Assembly: GCA_020627705.1 (NCBI GenBank)
Contig: JAHDGJ010000001.1
Coordinates: 410,398 to 474,397, forward strand
Direction of reading: 5' to 3'
Length of the DNA stretch: 64,000 nucleotides
DNA from: Saprospiraceae bacterium
Lineage (GTDB): Bacteria; Bacteroidota; Bacteroidia; Chitinophagales; Saprospiraceae
Shown here: piece after piece, positions 25,691 through 33,763 of the stretch
Layout: each line of letters opens with the position of its first letter
How positions within the stretch are numbered: position 1 is the first letter of the stretch
Position numbers and translations under genes: made by a program
The notes under the pieces: model-generated
Databases searched by the model: none
Told to the model about the DNA's origin: nothing
What the model saw: only the letters and a program-made list of their open reading frames with translations

Positions 25691-26251
25691 TTGTTCGAGA
25701 TCTCATCAACAGAAATAAATTCATTAAAATCCAAAAAGGAAAGGGCTTTGTATGCGCTTTACAAAAAGTACTACTCTGGGATGAAAACAATCTGTATGAG
25801 GTATCAAAAAAATGACATCGACGCAGATGATGCGATTAATCGTAGTTTCTTAAAATTGGTAGATAAAATAGACAGTTATAACCACCAAAGATCTTTTAAC
25901 TCATGGTTTAGCACTGTCATTGTAAACACCAATTTAGATCTCCTAAGGAAGGAAAAAAGAAACAAAGAACAGCACTTATACGTCGACACCTATTTTGAGA
26001 TTTCTGAGGACAAAGTATTTGAAGACGATTTAGAGATTGAGTTTGATCAATTGCTACATTTTGTTAGAAAATTAAGCGGTACTGCCCAGTCCATTTTTAA
26101 TTTATATTGCATTGACGGCTATTCTCATAGAGAGATTGCTGCCAAACTCAATATATCAGAAGGCAATTCGAAATGGCACCTTTCTAACGCAAGGAAAAAA
26201 TTACAACTCGAATTAGAAAATTTTACACTTCAAAAAAAGCAAGCCGTATGA
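25691..26251 (+). CDS. ECF-type RNA polymerase sigma factor
   Basis: 186 residues. Region 2 is seen in ALYALYKKYYSGMKTICMRY and DADDAINRSFLKLVDKI with the helix SYNHQRSFNSWFSTVIVN; region 4 in LSGTAQSIFNLYCIDGYSHREIAAKLNISEGNSKWHLSNARKKL, a classic ECF helix-turn-helix. The start is TTG at 25691: an in-frame stop lies at 25667 and no ATG occurs before residue 31. The gene ends in an ATGA overlap with a gene encoding a single-pass membrane protein, the usual arrangement of an ECF sigma factor and its anti-sigma regulator. Targets are not known, but the Kazal-like lipoprotein downstream is a reasonable candidate. Confidence 0.93.
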   Translation: MFEISSTEINSLKSKKERALYALYKKYYSGMKTICMRYQKNDIDADDAINRSFLKLVDKIDSYNHQRSFNSWFSTVIVNTNLDLLRKEKRNKEQHLYVDTYFEISEDKVFEDDLEIEFDQLLHFVRKLSGTAQSIFNLYCIDGYSHREIAAKLNISEGNSKWHLSNARKKLQLELENFTLQKKQAV

Positions 26252-27453
26252 AAAACGAATCAATAGATAAAATAATTCGGAGTTCGGTAGAAAAGAAAAA
26301 ATTCGATTTCGATGAAAGCAATTGGCAAGCTTTCAAAAAAGAGAATACAACACTATTTGCAAAACCCAACAGAAAATATAGAGCCTTTTTATTCGTTCTT
26401 TTAGGTGGGTTTTTAGTTGCAGGAGTAGTATACATTTCGAGCAACTATTACAAAATTGTTCCTGTTGAAAGCACGAAAGATATTGCTTCTCACAATTCAA
26501 CAAATGATCTAAAAAAGCTTCTCATTGCTCAAGAGGGCGAAGATCCAAATACTTCGATTTTCCTTGCTACAAATAAGCAAATAATTGAGGAACATACCGC
26601 ATCAAGCATAGGAGATAACTCAACTAAAGAAATAAATAGAAGCACATCTGATCTACAGAATAATTCCAATGTAACCATTGCAAATCTCTATTCAAATACC
26701 CAGGTGAAAAGGGTTAACAGCAAGCCCAATACAAGCAATTCCGAATCAAGTATTAAAGGGATACAAGAAAAAACAATCTTATATGCCTCAGCGAGCAAGA
26801 TTCCAACTTTGATTCATCAACTTGTTTCCCCTACGCGTCAAACAGTTTTGAATCACAAAATTCAAATTTCAAAAGTAGAGGTCCCGAGATTAGATTTTAA
26901 GCGATCAAAAACTTTTAAAATTGGTTTGTATAGTGGTTTGGGAAGTTTAAAAAGCAGGCACTTTGGCATTGCTCCTCAAATATCTATTCCAATTAAAAGA
27001 CACTGGAATGCAAATTTGGGCTTGGCATATAGCTATGCAAGCACGACACATTTGCCTATCCATAGAGAGGCTGAAACGAAATATAATTTTTTGAGAGGGT
27101 CATTTTATACAAACAGCATTGAAGCCGATGGTATTCACAAAGTTGCTGTCCCGATATCTATTTCATACATGAAGAATAGACATGAAATAGATTTAGGAAT
27201 GAGTCTTGAGTATGCCATACTTACCAAAGGAACGCTCAGACATAATAAAGATGGTGATTACGTTGCAAAATCAGCTTGGATTGTAGAAACAGGAATGGAC
27301 CGTATTTGGAGCTCGTTAAATTTGGGCTACTACTACCGAATCAATAATTCACATAGTATAGGTGTATCAGCATCCAAACAACTGCGGAGCGTACTAGACA
27401 ATAGAAATACAAAACTCAACCATATTGGTCTGAGTTATAAAATTAACATATAA
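26248..27453 (+). CDS. Single-pass membrane protein: putative anti-sigma N-terminus with C-terminal beta-rich domain
   Basis: 401 residues. The first ~45 residues are polar and contain a helix of the kind seen in Bacteroidota anti-sigma proteins (FDESNWQAFKKEN); one transmembrane segment (AFLFVLLGGFLVAGVVYIS) follows; residues ~65-190 are Ser/Thr/Asn-rich linker; and ~210-401 is beta-rich with strands resembling an outer-membrane barrel (NLGLAYSYAS, SLNLGYYYRINNSHSIGVSAS, LNHIGLSYKINI). Thus it may be a sigma regulator fused to a barrel-like sensor domain. The ATGA overlap with the sigma gene supports that role. No FecR or zinc anti-sigma signature was recognised, so the anti-sigma call rests on context and topology. 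Confidence 0.65.
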   Translation: MKNESIDKIIRSSVEKKKFDFDESNWQAFKKENTTLFAKPNRKYRAFLFVLLGGFLVAGVVYISSNYYKIVPVESTKDIASHNSTNDLKKLLIAQEGEDPNTSIFLATNKQIIEEHTASSIGDNSTKEINRSTSDLQNNSNVTIANLYSNTQVKRVNSKPNTSNSESSIKGIQEKTILYASASKIPTLIHQLVSPTRQTVLNHKIQISKVEVPRLDFKRSKTFKIGLYSGLGSLKSRHFGIAPQISIPIKRHWNANLGLAYSYASTTHLPIHREAETKYNFLRGSFYTNSIEADGIHKVAVPISISYMKNRHEIDLGMSLEYAILTKGTLRHNKDGDYVAKSAWIVETGMDRIWSSLNLGYYYRINNSHSIGVSASKQLRSVLDNRNTKLNHIGLSYKINI

Positions 27454-27458
27454 AAAAA

Positions 27459-27527
27459 GAGGATAAACTAACCTAGGTTAATCTATCCTCGTAAACATTG
27501 TGATAACAATATTTGGACATAAGTCCA
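27459..27527 (+). promoter_or_regulatory. Three tandem stem-loops upstream of the acidic lipoprotein gene
   Basis: The 93-bp gap holds three consecutive inverted repeats. H1 (27459-27490) pairs GAGGATA with TATCCTC around the palindrome TAACCTAGGTTA. H2 (27497-27510) is ATTGT-GATA-ACAAT. H3 (27514-27527) is TGGAC-ATAA-GTCCA. The lipoprotein ATG follows at 27547. H1 has seven A before it and no T-run after it, so it reads as a terminator only for minus-strand transcription, where no gene exists. Possible roles are an operator array, an attenuator or mRNA processing/stability element between the sigma regulator and the lipoprotein. Confidence 0.6.
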
Positions 27528-27546
27528 TCAACTAAAATTATTAAAA

Positions 27547-28467
27547 ATGAACTTAACGTTTGTAAAAAGATTTAAATTCTTCTTTTACTTGTCGTGCTTG
27601 AGTCTTATTATCACTTCTTGTGCCAAGGAAGACATTGACAGCCCAACTACTCCTCAAGATCCTGAAGTAGTAAACAACATTATCGAAAGAAGTAATCTAG
27701 GTGCTTTTAATGGCCTCGCTGGATTTGAAGATTGCGAGTGCGATCCTTTCATGAATATTGATTGGGAAAATGGGACAGAGGAAGAAATTATTGCTCAAAT
27801 CGAAGCAATCTTAGAAACACTTAGTGAAGAAGAATTAGCGGCTTTATTTACACCAGTATGTACAGAAGATGGCGAATTTTATCCGAACGCTTGTTATGCA
27901 GATTGCATGGGCGTTACAGATTACGATGTTTGTGAAGGAGAAGATTGGGGATGTGATGGAGATGAAATCGAAATCATTGATTGTTACGAAATTGTTTTCC
28001 CTGTCAATGCGGTTTACCCTGATGGGACTACTGTTTCATTCAACAATTATGATGAGTACATAGAGGCTATTTTTAGTGGCAACGAAATTCCAGAATTAGT
28101 TTATCCTTTTGATGTTGTTGATTTAGAAGGCAATGTTACTACCGTAAACTCAGCTGACGAATGGGCAGCATTAGGTGTGGATTGTTTTGGTGTAGGCGGT
28201 GACGGATGGGATCCTTACGAAAAAGATCCATGTATAGAGTACGTATTCCCTCAAACATTAATTATTAATGGTGAGTCCATGACTTTTAATAGTGAGGAAG
28301 AATTATTTACATACTTTGACGAAATATTTTCGCAACAAGAGCCACCTGAAGACTTAATTATTGAACAAGGTTACCCTATAAACGTTGTAGTAATTGAGAC
28401 AGGTGAAACCATTGAAGTCAATTCAGAAGATGAGTTGTTTGACTTGTATGTTGAGTATTGCGATTAA
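27547..28467 (+). CDS. Acidic lipoprotein with Kazal-like domain and four short internal repeats
   Basis: 306 residues. A signal peptide ends in a lipobox with Cys25 (LIITSC). Residues 102-129 look like a Kazal-type protease-inhibitor module: FTPVCTEDGEFYPNACYADC and a final Cys. Four ~26-residue repeats of the form h-P-x-x-V-x5-G-x4-V-N-S-x-x-E occur at ~148-174, 184-209, 231-258 and 275-301, arranged in two pairs each introduced by a Cys. The mature protein is extremely rich in Asp/Glu, and several Cys could form disulfides or bind metal. Located after the ECF sigma/regulator pair and closed by a strong terminator at 28499, so it may be the output of that regulon. Inhibitor activity is not demonstrated. 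Confidence 0.75.
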   Translation: MNLTFVKRFKFFFYLSCLSLIITSCAKEDIDSPTTPQDPEVVNNIIERSNLGAFNGLAGFEDCECDPFMNIDWENGTEEEIIAQIEAILETLSEEELAALFTPVCTEDGEFYPNACYADCMGVTDYDVCEGEDWGCDGDEIEIIDCYEIVFPVNAVYPDGTTVSFNNYDEYIEAIFSGNEIPELVYPFDVVDLEGNVTTVNSADEWAALGVDCFGVGGDGWDPYEKDPCIEYVFPQTLIINGESMTFNSEEELFTYFDEIFSQQEPPEDLIIEQGYPINVVVIETGETIEVNSEDELFDLYVEYCD

Positions 28468-28498
28468 GAATCATATTTGACTAGATCTTATTCTAAGG

Positions 28499-28529
28499 GG
28501 GGAATCATTTTTGATTCCCCTTTTTTTTT
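28499..28529 (+). terminator. Rho-independent terminator after the Kazal-like lipoprotein gene
   Basis: A nine-base stem (GGGGAATCA pairing with TGATTCCCC) with a TTTT loop is followed by nine T. It lies 31 bp after the lipoprotein stop and is the clearest intrinsic terminator in the window, closing the sigma-factor locus. Confidence 0.92.
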
Positions 28530-28554
28530 ACCCACTCCAGTTTGTTGATATATC

Positions 28555-28568
28555 GTACCAAAAGGTAC
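28555..28568. repeat. Short inverted repeat GTACC-AAAA-GGTAC
   Basis: Five-base arms around AAAA in the gap upstream of the membrane protein gene at 28656. It may be an operator or chance; no regulator is identifiable. Confidence 0.3.
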
Positions 28569-28655
28569 ATTTTACATAATTTATTTATTTAATAGCTTCT
28601 TTTTAACTTCGGTGACATTAATATACTTTTTGACGTCATAAAAAAAAGCGAATAA

Positions 28656-29360
28656 ATGAGCGAATCACAAGTTTTTCAAGCGAGCCCAGAAGCAAAATCC
28701 AAGGCAAAACAATTAAGAATCTTTGCTTTTATAGCTTGGATTGCAGCTATGGCTGGACAGGTCTATGCAATTTTCAATCTAATCAGCGATGACAAATTAG
28801 TTTGGCTTATAACAGCCATTGTGGTCATTTTAATTTTAGCTATCACTGGTTCTACCCTTTGGAAAAAAGCCAATAGACTTGACCCTGCATCAGAAAAAGA
28901 TTCGACTAGGTTTTTTATACAAAACCAACTTGGAGCCATTATGGGTGTTTTGGCTTTCTTACCCCTTGTTATTTTAATATTTACGAATAAGGACATTAGC
29001 GGAAAAACAAAGGGCATTGCTGGAAGTATTGCGGCAATCGCAATGGTTGCAGCGGGTATTACAGGTGCCGACTTCAACCCACCTTCTGTAGAAAAGTACA
29101 CTAAAGAAATACAAGAGCAAAATGCTGCAGCCAAAAGTCTAAGCATTGATACGGATAATGTGTATTGGATAAAAACAGGCACAGGCAAAAACAAGTACCA
29201 CGCTTTTAATGACTGTCAATACCTAAAGGGAAAAACTGTAGCCAATGGCAGCATTCAAGATGCCTTCGAACAAAGAGGTTCTTCCGAACTGTGTAAGGTT
29301 TGTCAGAAAAAAGCAGCAAAAAGAGTTGTCCCGGTAGAAGTACCTGTAGAAACAAACTAA
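28656..29360 (+). CDS. Membrane protein with C-terminal Cys/His metal-knuckle domain
   Basis: 234 residues. Four hydrophobic segments occur (about 23-42, 48-68, 93-110 and 123-140), then a soluble C-terminal domain. That domain reads VYWIKTGTGKNKYHAFNDCQYL ... SIQDAFEQRGSSELCKVC; spaced as tyrosine-His, Cys, and a closing CxxC, this resembles the small zinc-binding module that follows many secreted micrococcal-nuclease or competence-related proteins (YH-x4-C-x2-L with CKVC). The domain placed after membrane helices would face one side of the membrane and may bind metal or nucleic acid. The C-terminal tail is rich in valine and proline. Function unknown; the module match is from memory of its pattern. 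Confidence 0.65.
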   Translation: MSESQVFQASPEAKSKAKQLRIFAFIAWIAAMAGQVYAIFNLISDDKLVWLITAIVVILILAITGSTLWKKANRLDPASEKDSTRFFIQNQLGAIMGVLAFLPLVILIFTNKDISGKTKGIAGSIAAIAMVAAGITGADFNPPSVEKYTKEIQEQNAAAKSLSIDTDNVYWIKTGTGKNKYHAFNDCQYLKGKTVANGSIQDAFEQRGSSELCKVCQKKAAKRVVPVEVPVETN

Positions 29361-29390
29361 ATTGCAACTAGACTTTAGAGAATAATTACT

Positions 29391-30341
29391 TTAAGGATTA
29401 TCCGCCATCTGCGTTAATAGTCCCTGCCTTTTTTCTTCAAGTTTGGAAATGCTTTTTTCCAAAGCATCATAGGTAGAATCCAAAATCTCAGCTATAGAAA
29501 CAATTGTTTTGTTAAGTTCTTGAGACAACTCCTGTGTCTTACTTAATGCTTTGCCCAATATCCAATCGGATATTAAGCTTGAATAAAATTTAAGCTCAAA
29601 ATGGACATTCTTTTCCAATTCGTCTAAGTTGATTTTGGTTAAGGCAATAACGTCTTTCAACTCCTTATTCATTAACACCAATAGTCTACTAATCTGTAAG
29701 CTATACACCTCTACCCGGTCCAAGTAATGCATTTTTTTTTCTTTGCCATATTGAATATCATTGTAAAAGGTTCCCCAATTATCATATAGCTTCGCCTTTT
29801 GCAAATATCCATTGAGCGACTGAAATTCGTTTACAATCTGATCAACCAATTGTTTCGCTTCCCAAATTTCAGATTTTAATCGAATACGCTTTTTAATTTC
29901 TTCATTTAGATTAATAAGTTCTTTTACTTGCCAATCACTTCCCTCACCTGAAGAATAGTTTGAATCAAGTAAGAGATTTAATTTTGAAAGCAAGCGCGCT
30001 TCCTCCCCTATCTTATTTTCAACCAAATCCATCTCAAACAATATAAGGTCTCTCTTCTTTAGAGCGCTACGAAGATTGAGTAGTGCAATCAAATATTCCT
30101 GCCGTTCTTTCTCTAATTGCTCTTCGTGATTCTGTAAAATTTTGGAAAATAAATTTTTAAGGGATTGCGCTTCTAACAGTTCTATATCTCGATATTCCTT
30201 GTTTGATATATGCTCTAAATGTTGAATCTTGACATTTAATTCATTTAATTCTTCAGCTAGATTTTCACTTCGCTTCTTCGCCAAATGTATAACCTGGTAT
30301 TCTTTAAGTAAGCGCTCTAGTTTGTAGGATTCATTTTTCAT
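29391..30341 (-). CDS. Coiled-coil protein of unknown function in the HerA/nuclease operon
   Basis: 316 residues with no hydrophobic segment, dominated by long amphipathic helices with Leu/Glu/Lys heptads (LAEELNELNVKIQHLEHI, LEKERQEYLIALLNLRSAL, VSIAEILDSTYDALEKSISKLEEKR). It looks like a cytoplasmic coiled-coil partner or tether. It starts 25 bp downstream of the HerA-like ATPase on the same strand, and is the last gene before the gap at 29361. The HerA-like protein itself ends in a charged coiled coil, so direct helical contact between the two is plausible. No enzyme motif is seen; I do not recognise the family. Confidence 0.7.
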   Translation of the reverse strand: MKNESYKLERLLKEYQVIHLAKKRSENLAEELNELNVKIQHLEHISNKEYRDIELLEAQSLKNLFSKILQNHEEQLEKERQEYLIALLNLRSALKKRDLILFEMDLVENKIGEEARLLSKLNLLLDSNYSSGEGSDWQVKELINLNEEIKKRIRLKSEIWEAKQLVDQIVNEFQSLNGYLQKAKLYDNWGTFYNDIQYGKEKKMHYLDRVEVYSLQISRLLVLMNKELKDVIALTKINLDELEKNVHFELKFYSSLISDWILGKALSKTQELSQELNKTIVSIAEILDSTYDALEKSISKLEEKRQGLLTQMADNP

Positions 30342-30366
30342 TTCTTACTATACCATGGAGTATTTC

Positions 30367-32826
30367 TTATCCTAGAGCCAATGTTCTTTTCGAACCAGAC
30401 ACCCAATAGGGAGTCCATACAAGCATGACTTTATCTACCTTAACATCAGCTCGTCTTGGTTTGATTTCGACCTTTGATACCTGCATTGACAATTCCTCAT
30501 ACTGAGATTTTATCTCTTCGATCTTTGTGTGCAAATCTTCTTTTAAATCATTCAAATCGTGTTCGAGCTCTACCAACTCCTCTTCGCTCTCAGCAATTTT
30601 CTCATTTGCCCTACGAGTCATTCTTCGTTTTGATGTTACTGAACTTAAAGATCTACTGCGCCGGCCTCCAAATACGGCTCCAAATATTTTGGTTGCCGCA
30701 TTGATTAATTCATCATTTCGTCTATCTCTTTTTTCGGCTTCGGCTTCTGCCAAGTCCCTCTCTTCTTTTCTGATCTTGTCATGGATAGATTCTATTTTCT
30801 TATCAAAACGCTCCTCTAAAGCATCAATTTTTTCATCCCGCAATTCTTTACTCGCCGTTTCAACTCGCATTAAAAATGCCGATACAGACTCATCCTCTTT
30901 TCGACTCAATTTTAATTTCTTATGCTCCAATACCTCAAATCTTTTAGTCCCATATAACCAATCCGAAAATTCATCCTCCACTCGGTTCAATTCCTTCGAG
31001 GTATTTAAGCTTTCCGGGATATCTTCAAATTGCACTTCAATATTGTCCGGATGATCTGGAACATTTAATACAGACTGCTGCCAATTTGATATAGGCATCG
31101 AATTATTCCAATCTACTCTCCCAAATTCATCTGGTGATGAGCTTAGCAAAGAAAACTCTTCCACATGATCAACTTCTCTTCTGGAATCATAAAATCGAAC
31201 TTTGGCAAGCGCCAAAACTTTTGGTTGGTACTGAATCTTCTTTTCTTCATCTGCACCCATACCAGCCTCAATCGCAGATTTCCACACTGCAAGAAATCGT
31301 TGGTCAATGGAAGGGTCTATCGAAACAGGCATACTTTGAGGAGGAGAACTCTGTTGGGTCTGGTTTGTTTCGTTTACTTTGGAATAGGTCACTTTGAGAT
31401 CCATGCTCTTTTTGCCGTCCATGAGAGCTTTGATTTGAGGCCTAGTCATTGGACCATGTAAATAAGACATGACCCAACGGGTGTTAAAAAGTACAGGTGC
31501 ATCCTCATGAACATTATGCATCAAGAAAACTCTAGAATCTAAAGCCGAGATCAACGTATCAAAATCAATATTCGAAGATTTACCACTTTCTGACAATGCC
31601 CCTTTCAACCCATCAGCAACTCGCATTTTATCTCTTTCAGTTTGCAACTTGCCGATAAACCAAGTCCCTGCATTACTCAATCCTTTGTAATCAATATCTA
31701 CTGGGTTCTGAGTCACCAATACCGCACCGACACCATAAGCCCGCGCTTGCTTTAATATGGTCAACAAGGGTTTTTTGGAGGGTGGATTTGCAGTCGGTGG
31801 AAAATATCCAAAAATTTCATCAAAATATAGAAGTGACCTCAGGCTTGAAGTTCCTGATTGCCTTCTAATCCAACTCACCAAAGTATTCAACAACAAGGTG
31901 ACAAAAAACATTCTTTCTGACTCCGAAAGATGCGCGATATAAAAAATACTATGTCTAGGTTTCCCGTCTTCGGTAAAATAAATTCGATCGATATCCAGGT
32001 CTTCTCCTTCCAGCCAATTTTTAAACGAAGGCGAAGCTATCAAAGCATTAAAATCCATTGCCAATTTAAAGCGTTCCTTTTCTGGATAAAAGGTCTCCAT
32101 ATCAAATACCCCAAGTTTTGACATCGGTGGCGATTGGATGCCCATAATGAGCTTGGTAATATCTAAATCCTCATTTTTGGACCAATAATACTCAAACAAA
32201 TTGGTAAGCAATATGCCCTCCTTACTTCTTGATGGATCCTCCGCATTGCCAATCATGCCCAATAATGCACCAACGGTGCCTAATATGCGTTCTCTTATCT
32301 CTTCTGCATATTCATCAAATACTAATTTTGGAGCTTTGAAGGAACCTAGAATATTTATTGGAATTCCAGCGGATGATCCAGGCGTATATATGGTATATTC
32401 TACACTAGATTTTAACGTTCTAATCCGTTCTTTACTCTGCCCCCAATCTTTTAATCCATCTTCCCACTTTTTAGCCATGGTCTGCGCATAGGCATCCAAG
32501 GTCAACCCCTTGCGGTTTGCGTCTTCTTCATTTAGCCAGGGCTTAAATTGTTCGGCCGATAGGTTTTCAAATTGAAGCAACAAATTGGTCATATCTCCCT
32601 TGGGATCAATAACGATTGCTGGCACTTTATCCATTGCAGCTTCCTCTAGCAAACCAACACAAAGTCCTGTTTTACCACTTCCAGTCATACCCACACAAAC
32701 AGCATGGGTCGTTAAATCTCTCGCATCATAATTTACAGGAATCTCTAGACGCTTTGATGCATTCACATCGTACTGGGCACCTAAATAAAACGATCCTATT
32801 TTTTCGGAAGGCAGTTTGATCATCAC
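30367..32826 (-). CDS. HerA/FtsK-type ATPase (DUF853-like) with C-terminal coiled coil
   Basis: 819 residues. Walker A GMTGSGKTG at 46-53 opens a RecA-fold ATPase core: VPAIVIDPKGDMTNLL is the DUF853/HerA signature, and the Walker B region is LLYFDEIFGYFPP near 346, followed by QARAYGVGAVLVTQNPVDIDYKGL (sensor motif). Residues ~640-790 form a highly charged coiled coil (EERFDKKIESIHDKIRKEE, EELVELEHDLNDLKED), after which a short conserved domain (VMLVWTPYWVSG) closes the protein. HerA-like ATPases are hexameric DNA pumps or helicases. Upstream, 8 bp away, is a membrane-anchored NUC1-type nuclease; downstream is a coiled-coil protein. This suggests a nucleic-acid-processing operon, possibly defensive, but that is inference. 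Confidence 0.83.
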   Translation of the reverse strand: MMIKLPSEKIGSFYLGAQYDVNASKRLEIPVNYDARDLTTHAVCVGMTGSGKTGLCVGLLEEAAMDKVPAIVIDPKGDMTNLLLQFENLSAEQFKPWLNEEDANRKGLTLDAYAQTMAKKWEDGLKDWGQSKERIRTLKSSVEYTIYTPGSSAGIPINILGSFKAPKLVFDEYAEEIRERILGTVGALLGMIGNAEDPSRSKEGILLTNLFEYYWSKNEDLDITKLIMGIQSPPMSKLGVFDMETFYPEKERFKLAMDFNALIASPSFKNWLEGEDLDIDRIYFTEDGKPRHSIFYIAHLSESERMFFVTLLLNTLVSWIRRQSGTSSLRSLLYFDEIFGYFPPTANPPSKKPLLTILKQARAYGVGAVLVTQNPVDIDYKGLSNAGTWFIGKLQTERDKMRVADGLKGALSESGKSSNIDFDTLISALDSRVFLMHNVHEDAPVLFNTRWVMSYLHGPMTRPQIKALMDGKKSMDLKVTYSKVNETNQTQQSSPPQSMPVSIDPSIDQRFLAVWKSAIEAGMGADEEKKIQYQPKVLALAKVRFYDSRREVDHVEEFSLLSSSPDEFGRVDWNNSMPISNWQQSVLNVPDHPDNIEVQFEDIPESLNTSKELNRVEDEFSDWLYGTKRFEVLEHKKLKLSRKEDESVSAFLMRVETASKELRDEKIDALEERFDKKIESIHDKIRKEERDLAEAEAEKRDRRNDELINAATKIFGAVFGGRRSRSLSSVTSKRRMTRRANEKIAESEEELVELEHDLNDLKEDLHTKIEEIKSQYEELSMQVSKVEIKPRRADVKVDKVMLVWTPYWVSGSKRTLALG

Positions 32827-32834
32827 ACCATTAT

Positions 32835-33758
32835 TTAATTATTATTCCAATTATTTACACGCTGCTTAAATCTCTTTTTATCAAACGCCCATTGTTTTAT
32901 AGAAAAAGCTGATTCTAATTCTTCTTCATTTTGATCAAGCAGCGCAGCAAAAAAGTCCAAGCCAGTTCGCTTTTCAACTTCGTCAATTTTGACTGCAAAA
33001 TCTTGCAATGGCTTGGTTGATTTTTCGTGTGGAAAAATAAACGCAATCCCCTTTTTTTCCTTTCCTTCTATATCCAAAATAACTTTGTAGAAAGAATCCG
33101 GAACCGCAACTCTATTTTGACCTATAAATTCTTTGGGTTTGGAAGTAAAAATAGGACCGCTTACCACATAAAGTTCTTCATTGTCCATCGCCCAATCCCG
33201 CACAGTTTCTTCGAGTTCTCTCCAGATTCCACCATTAAAGGCCTTGATCTGTGGAGACATATTGCTCATAAAAAAAGTTTGTTTCATGGCATTTCTATTA
33301 AAAGCCATATCCCCCGCTGGAACCAAATGACCTCTAGTAAATCCAGAATGACTGTAATCCTTATGTCTGGCTGATTTTGATTTGATTTCGTAATCTTCCG
33401 TAAACCTTCTTTCTCTTTTCACATTGGGTTGTCTCAAAGATTCCGCGGTTAGCCGATATGCAGTCCATTCGGCTTGCTCATACTCCTCAATGTAAGAAAG
33501 CGCATAGTGATCATGAAATACAATTTGACCTGACGAATTAGAAGGAATAAAATCAAAGGATTCTTCTAAAGGCATTTCAAAATCTTGGTCATAACTTGCC
33601 CGCTCTACCTTTTTAGATGACAACTCGGTGGTATTCAACATTCGATAGAGATATATAAAAGCCATGATCGCAACAATGAAAAACAGAATGACTCGGACAA
33701 ATAAGGTAGAAAAGCCAGATTTGTCCTTTCGTTCATGATTTCTTCTCAATTTCGCCAT
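32835..33758 (-). CDS. Membrane-anchored DNA/RNA non-specific endonuclease (NUC1 family)
   Basis: 307 residues. An N-terminal basic stretch and one transmembrane helix (~19-39) anchor the protein, with the nuclease domain likely outside the cytoplasm. The beta-beta-alpha-metal motif is visible as FTRGHLVPAGD with catalytic His144, followed by FFMSNMSPQIKAFNGGIWRELE, which holds the metal-binding Asn. The family cuts DNA and RNA without sequence preference. It is the first gene of a three-gene set with the HerA-like ATPase (8 bp downstream). Spatial separation between a periplasmic nuclease and a cytoplasmic ATPase would need an export or membrane link, unless the anchor has the opposite orientation. 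A TAAATTTG box lies 5 bp upstream. Confidence 0.9.
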   Translation of the reverse strand: MAKLRRNHERKDKSGFSTLFVRVILFFIVAIMAFIYLYRMLNTTELSSKKVERASYDQDFEMPLEESFDFIPSNSSGQIVFHDHYALSYIEEYEQAEWTAYRLTAESLRQPNVKRERRFTEDYEIKSKSARHKDYSHSGFTRGHLVPAGDMAFNRNAMKQTFFMSNMSPQIKAFNGGIWRELEETVRDWAMDNEELYVVSGPIFTSKPKEFIGQNRVAVPDSFYKVILDIEGKEKKGIAFIFPHEKSTKPLQDFAVKIDEVEKRTGLDFFAALLDQNEEELESAFSIKQWAFDKKRFKQRVNNWNNN

Positions 33759-33763
33759 ATCCG

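Noticed and set aside
25543-25734. 63-codon frame upstream of the sigma factor on the minus strand
   Set aside because: Low-complexity, overlaps the sigma gene start and shows no family features.
27459-27490. Hairpin read as a terminator for the sigma-regulator gene
   Set aside because: On the plus strand the A-run precedes the stem and no T-run follows, so intrinsic termination of the plus-strand mRNA is not supported.
28763-29194. 143-codon frame on the minus strand within the membrane protein gene
   Set aside because: Hydrophobic composition mirrors the sense-strand helices, and it has no start context or family match.
30527-31054. Open frame of 175 codons on the plus strand inside the HerA-like ATPase gene
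   Set aside because: It is antisense to a well-supported protein, is Ser/Leu/Asn-rich as expected from the complement of charged helical codons, and has no recognisable motif.
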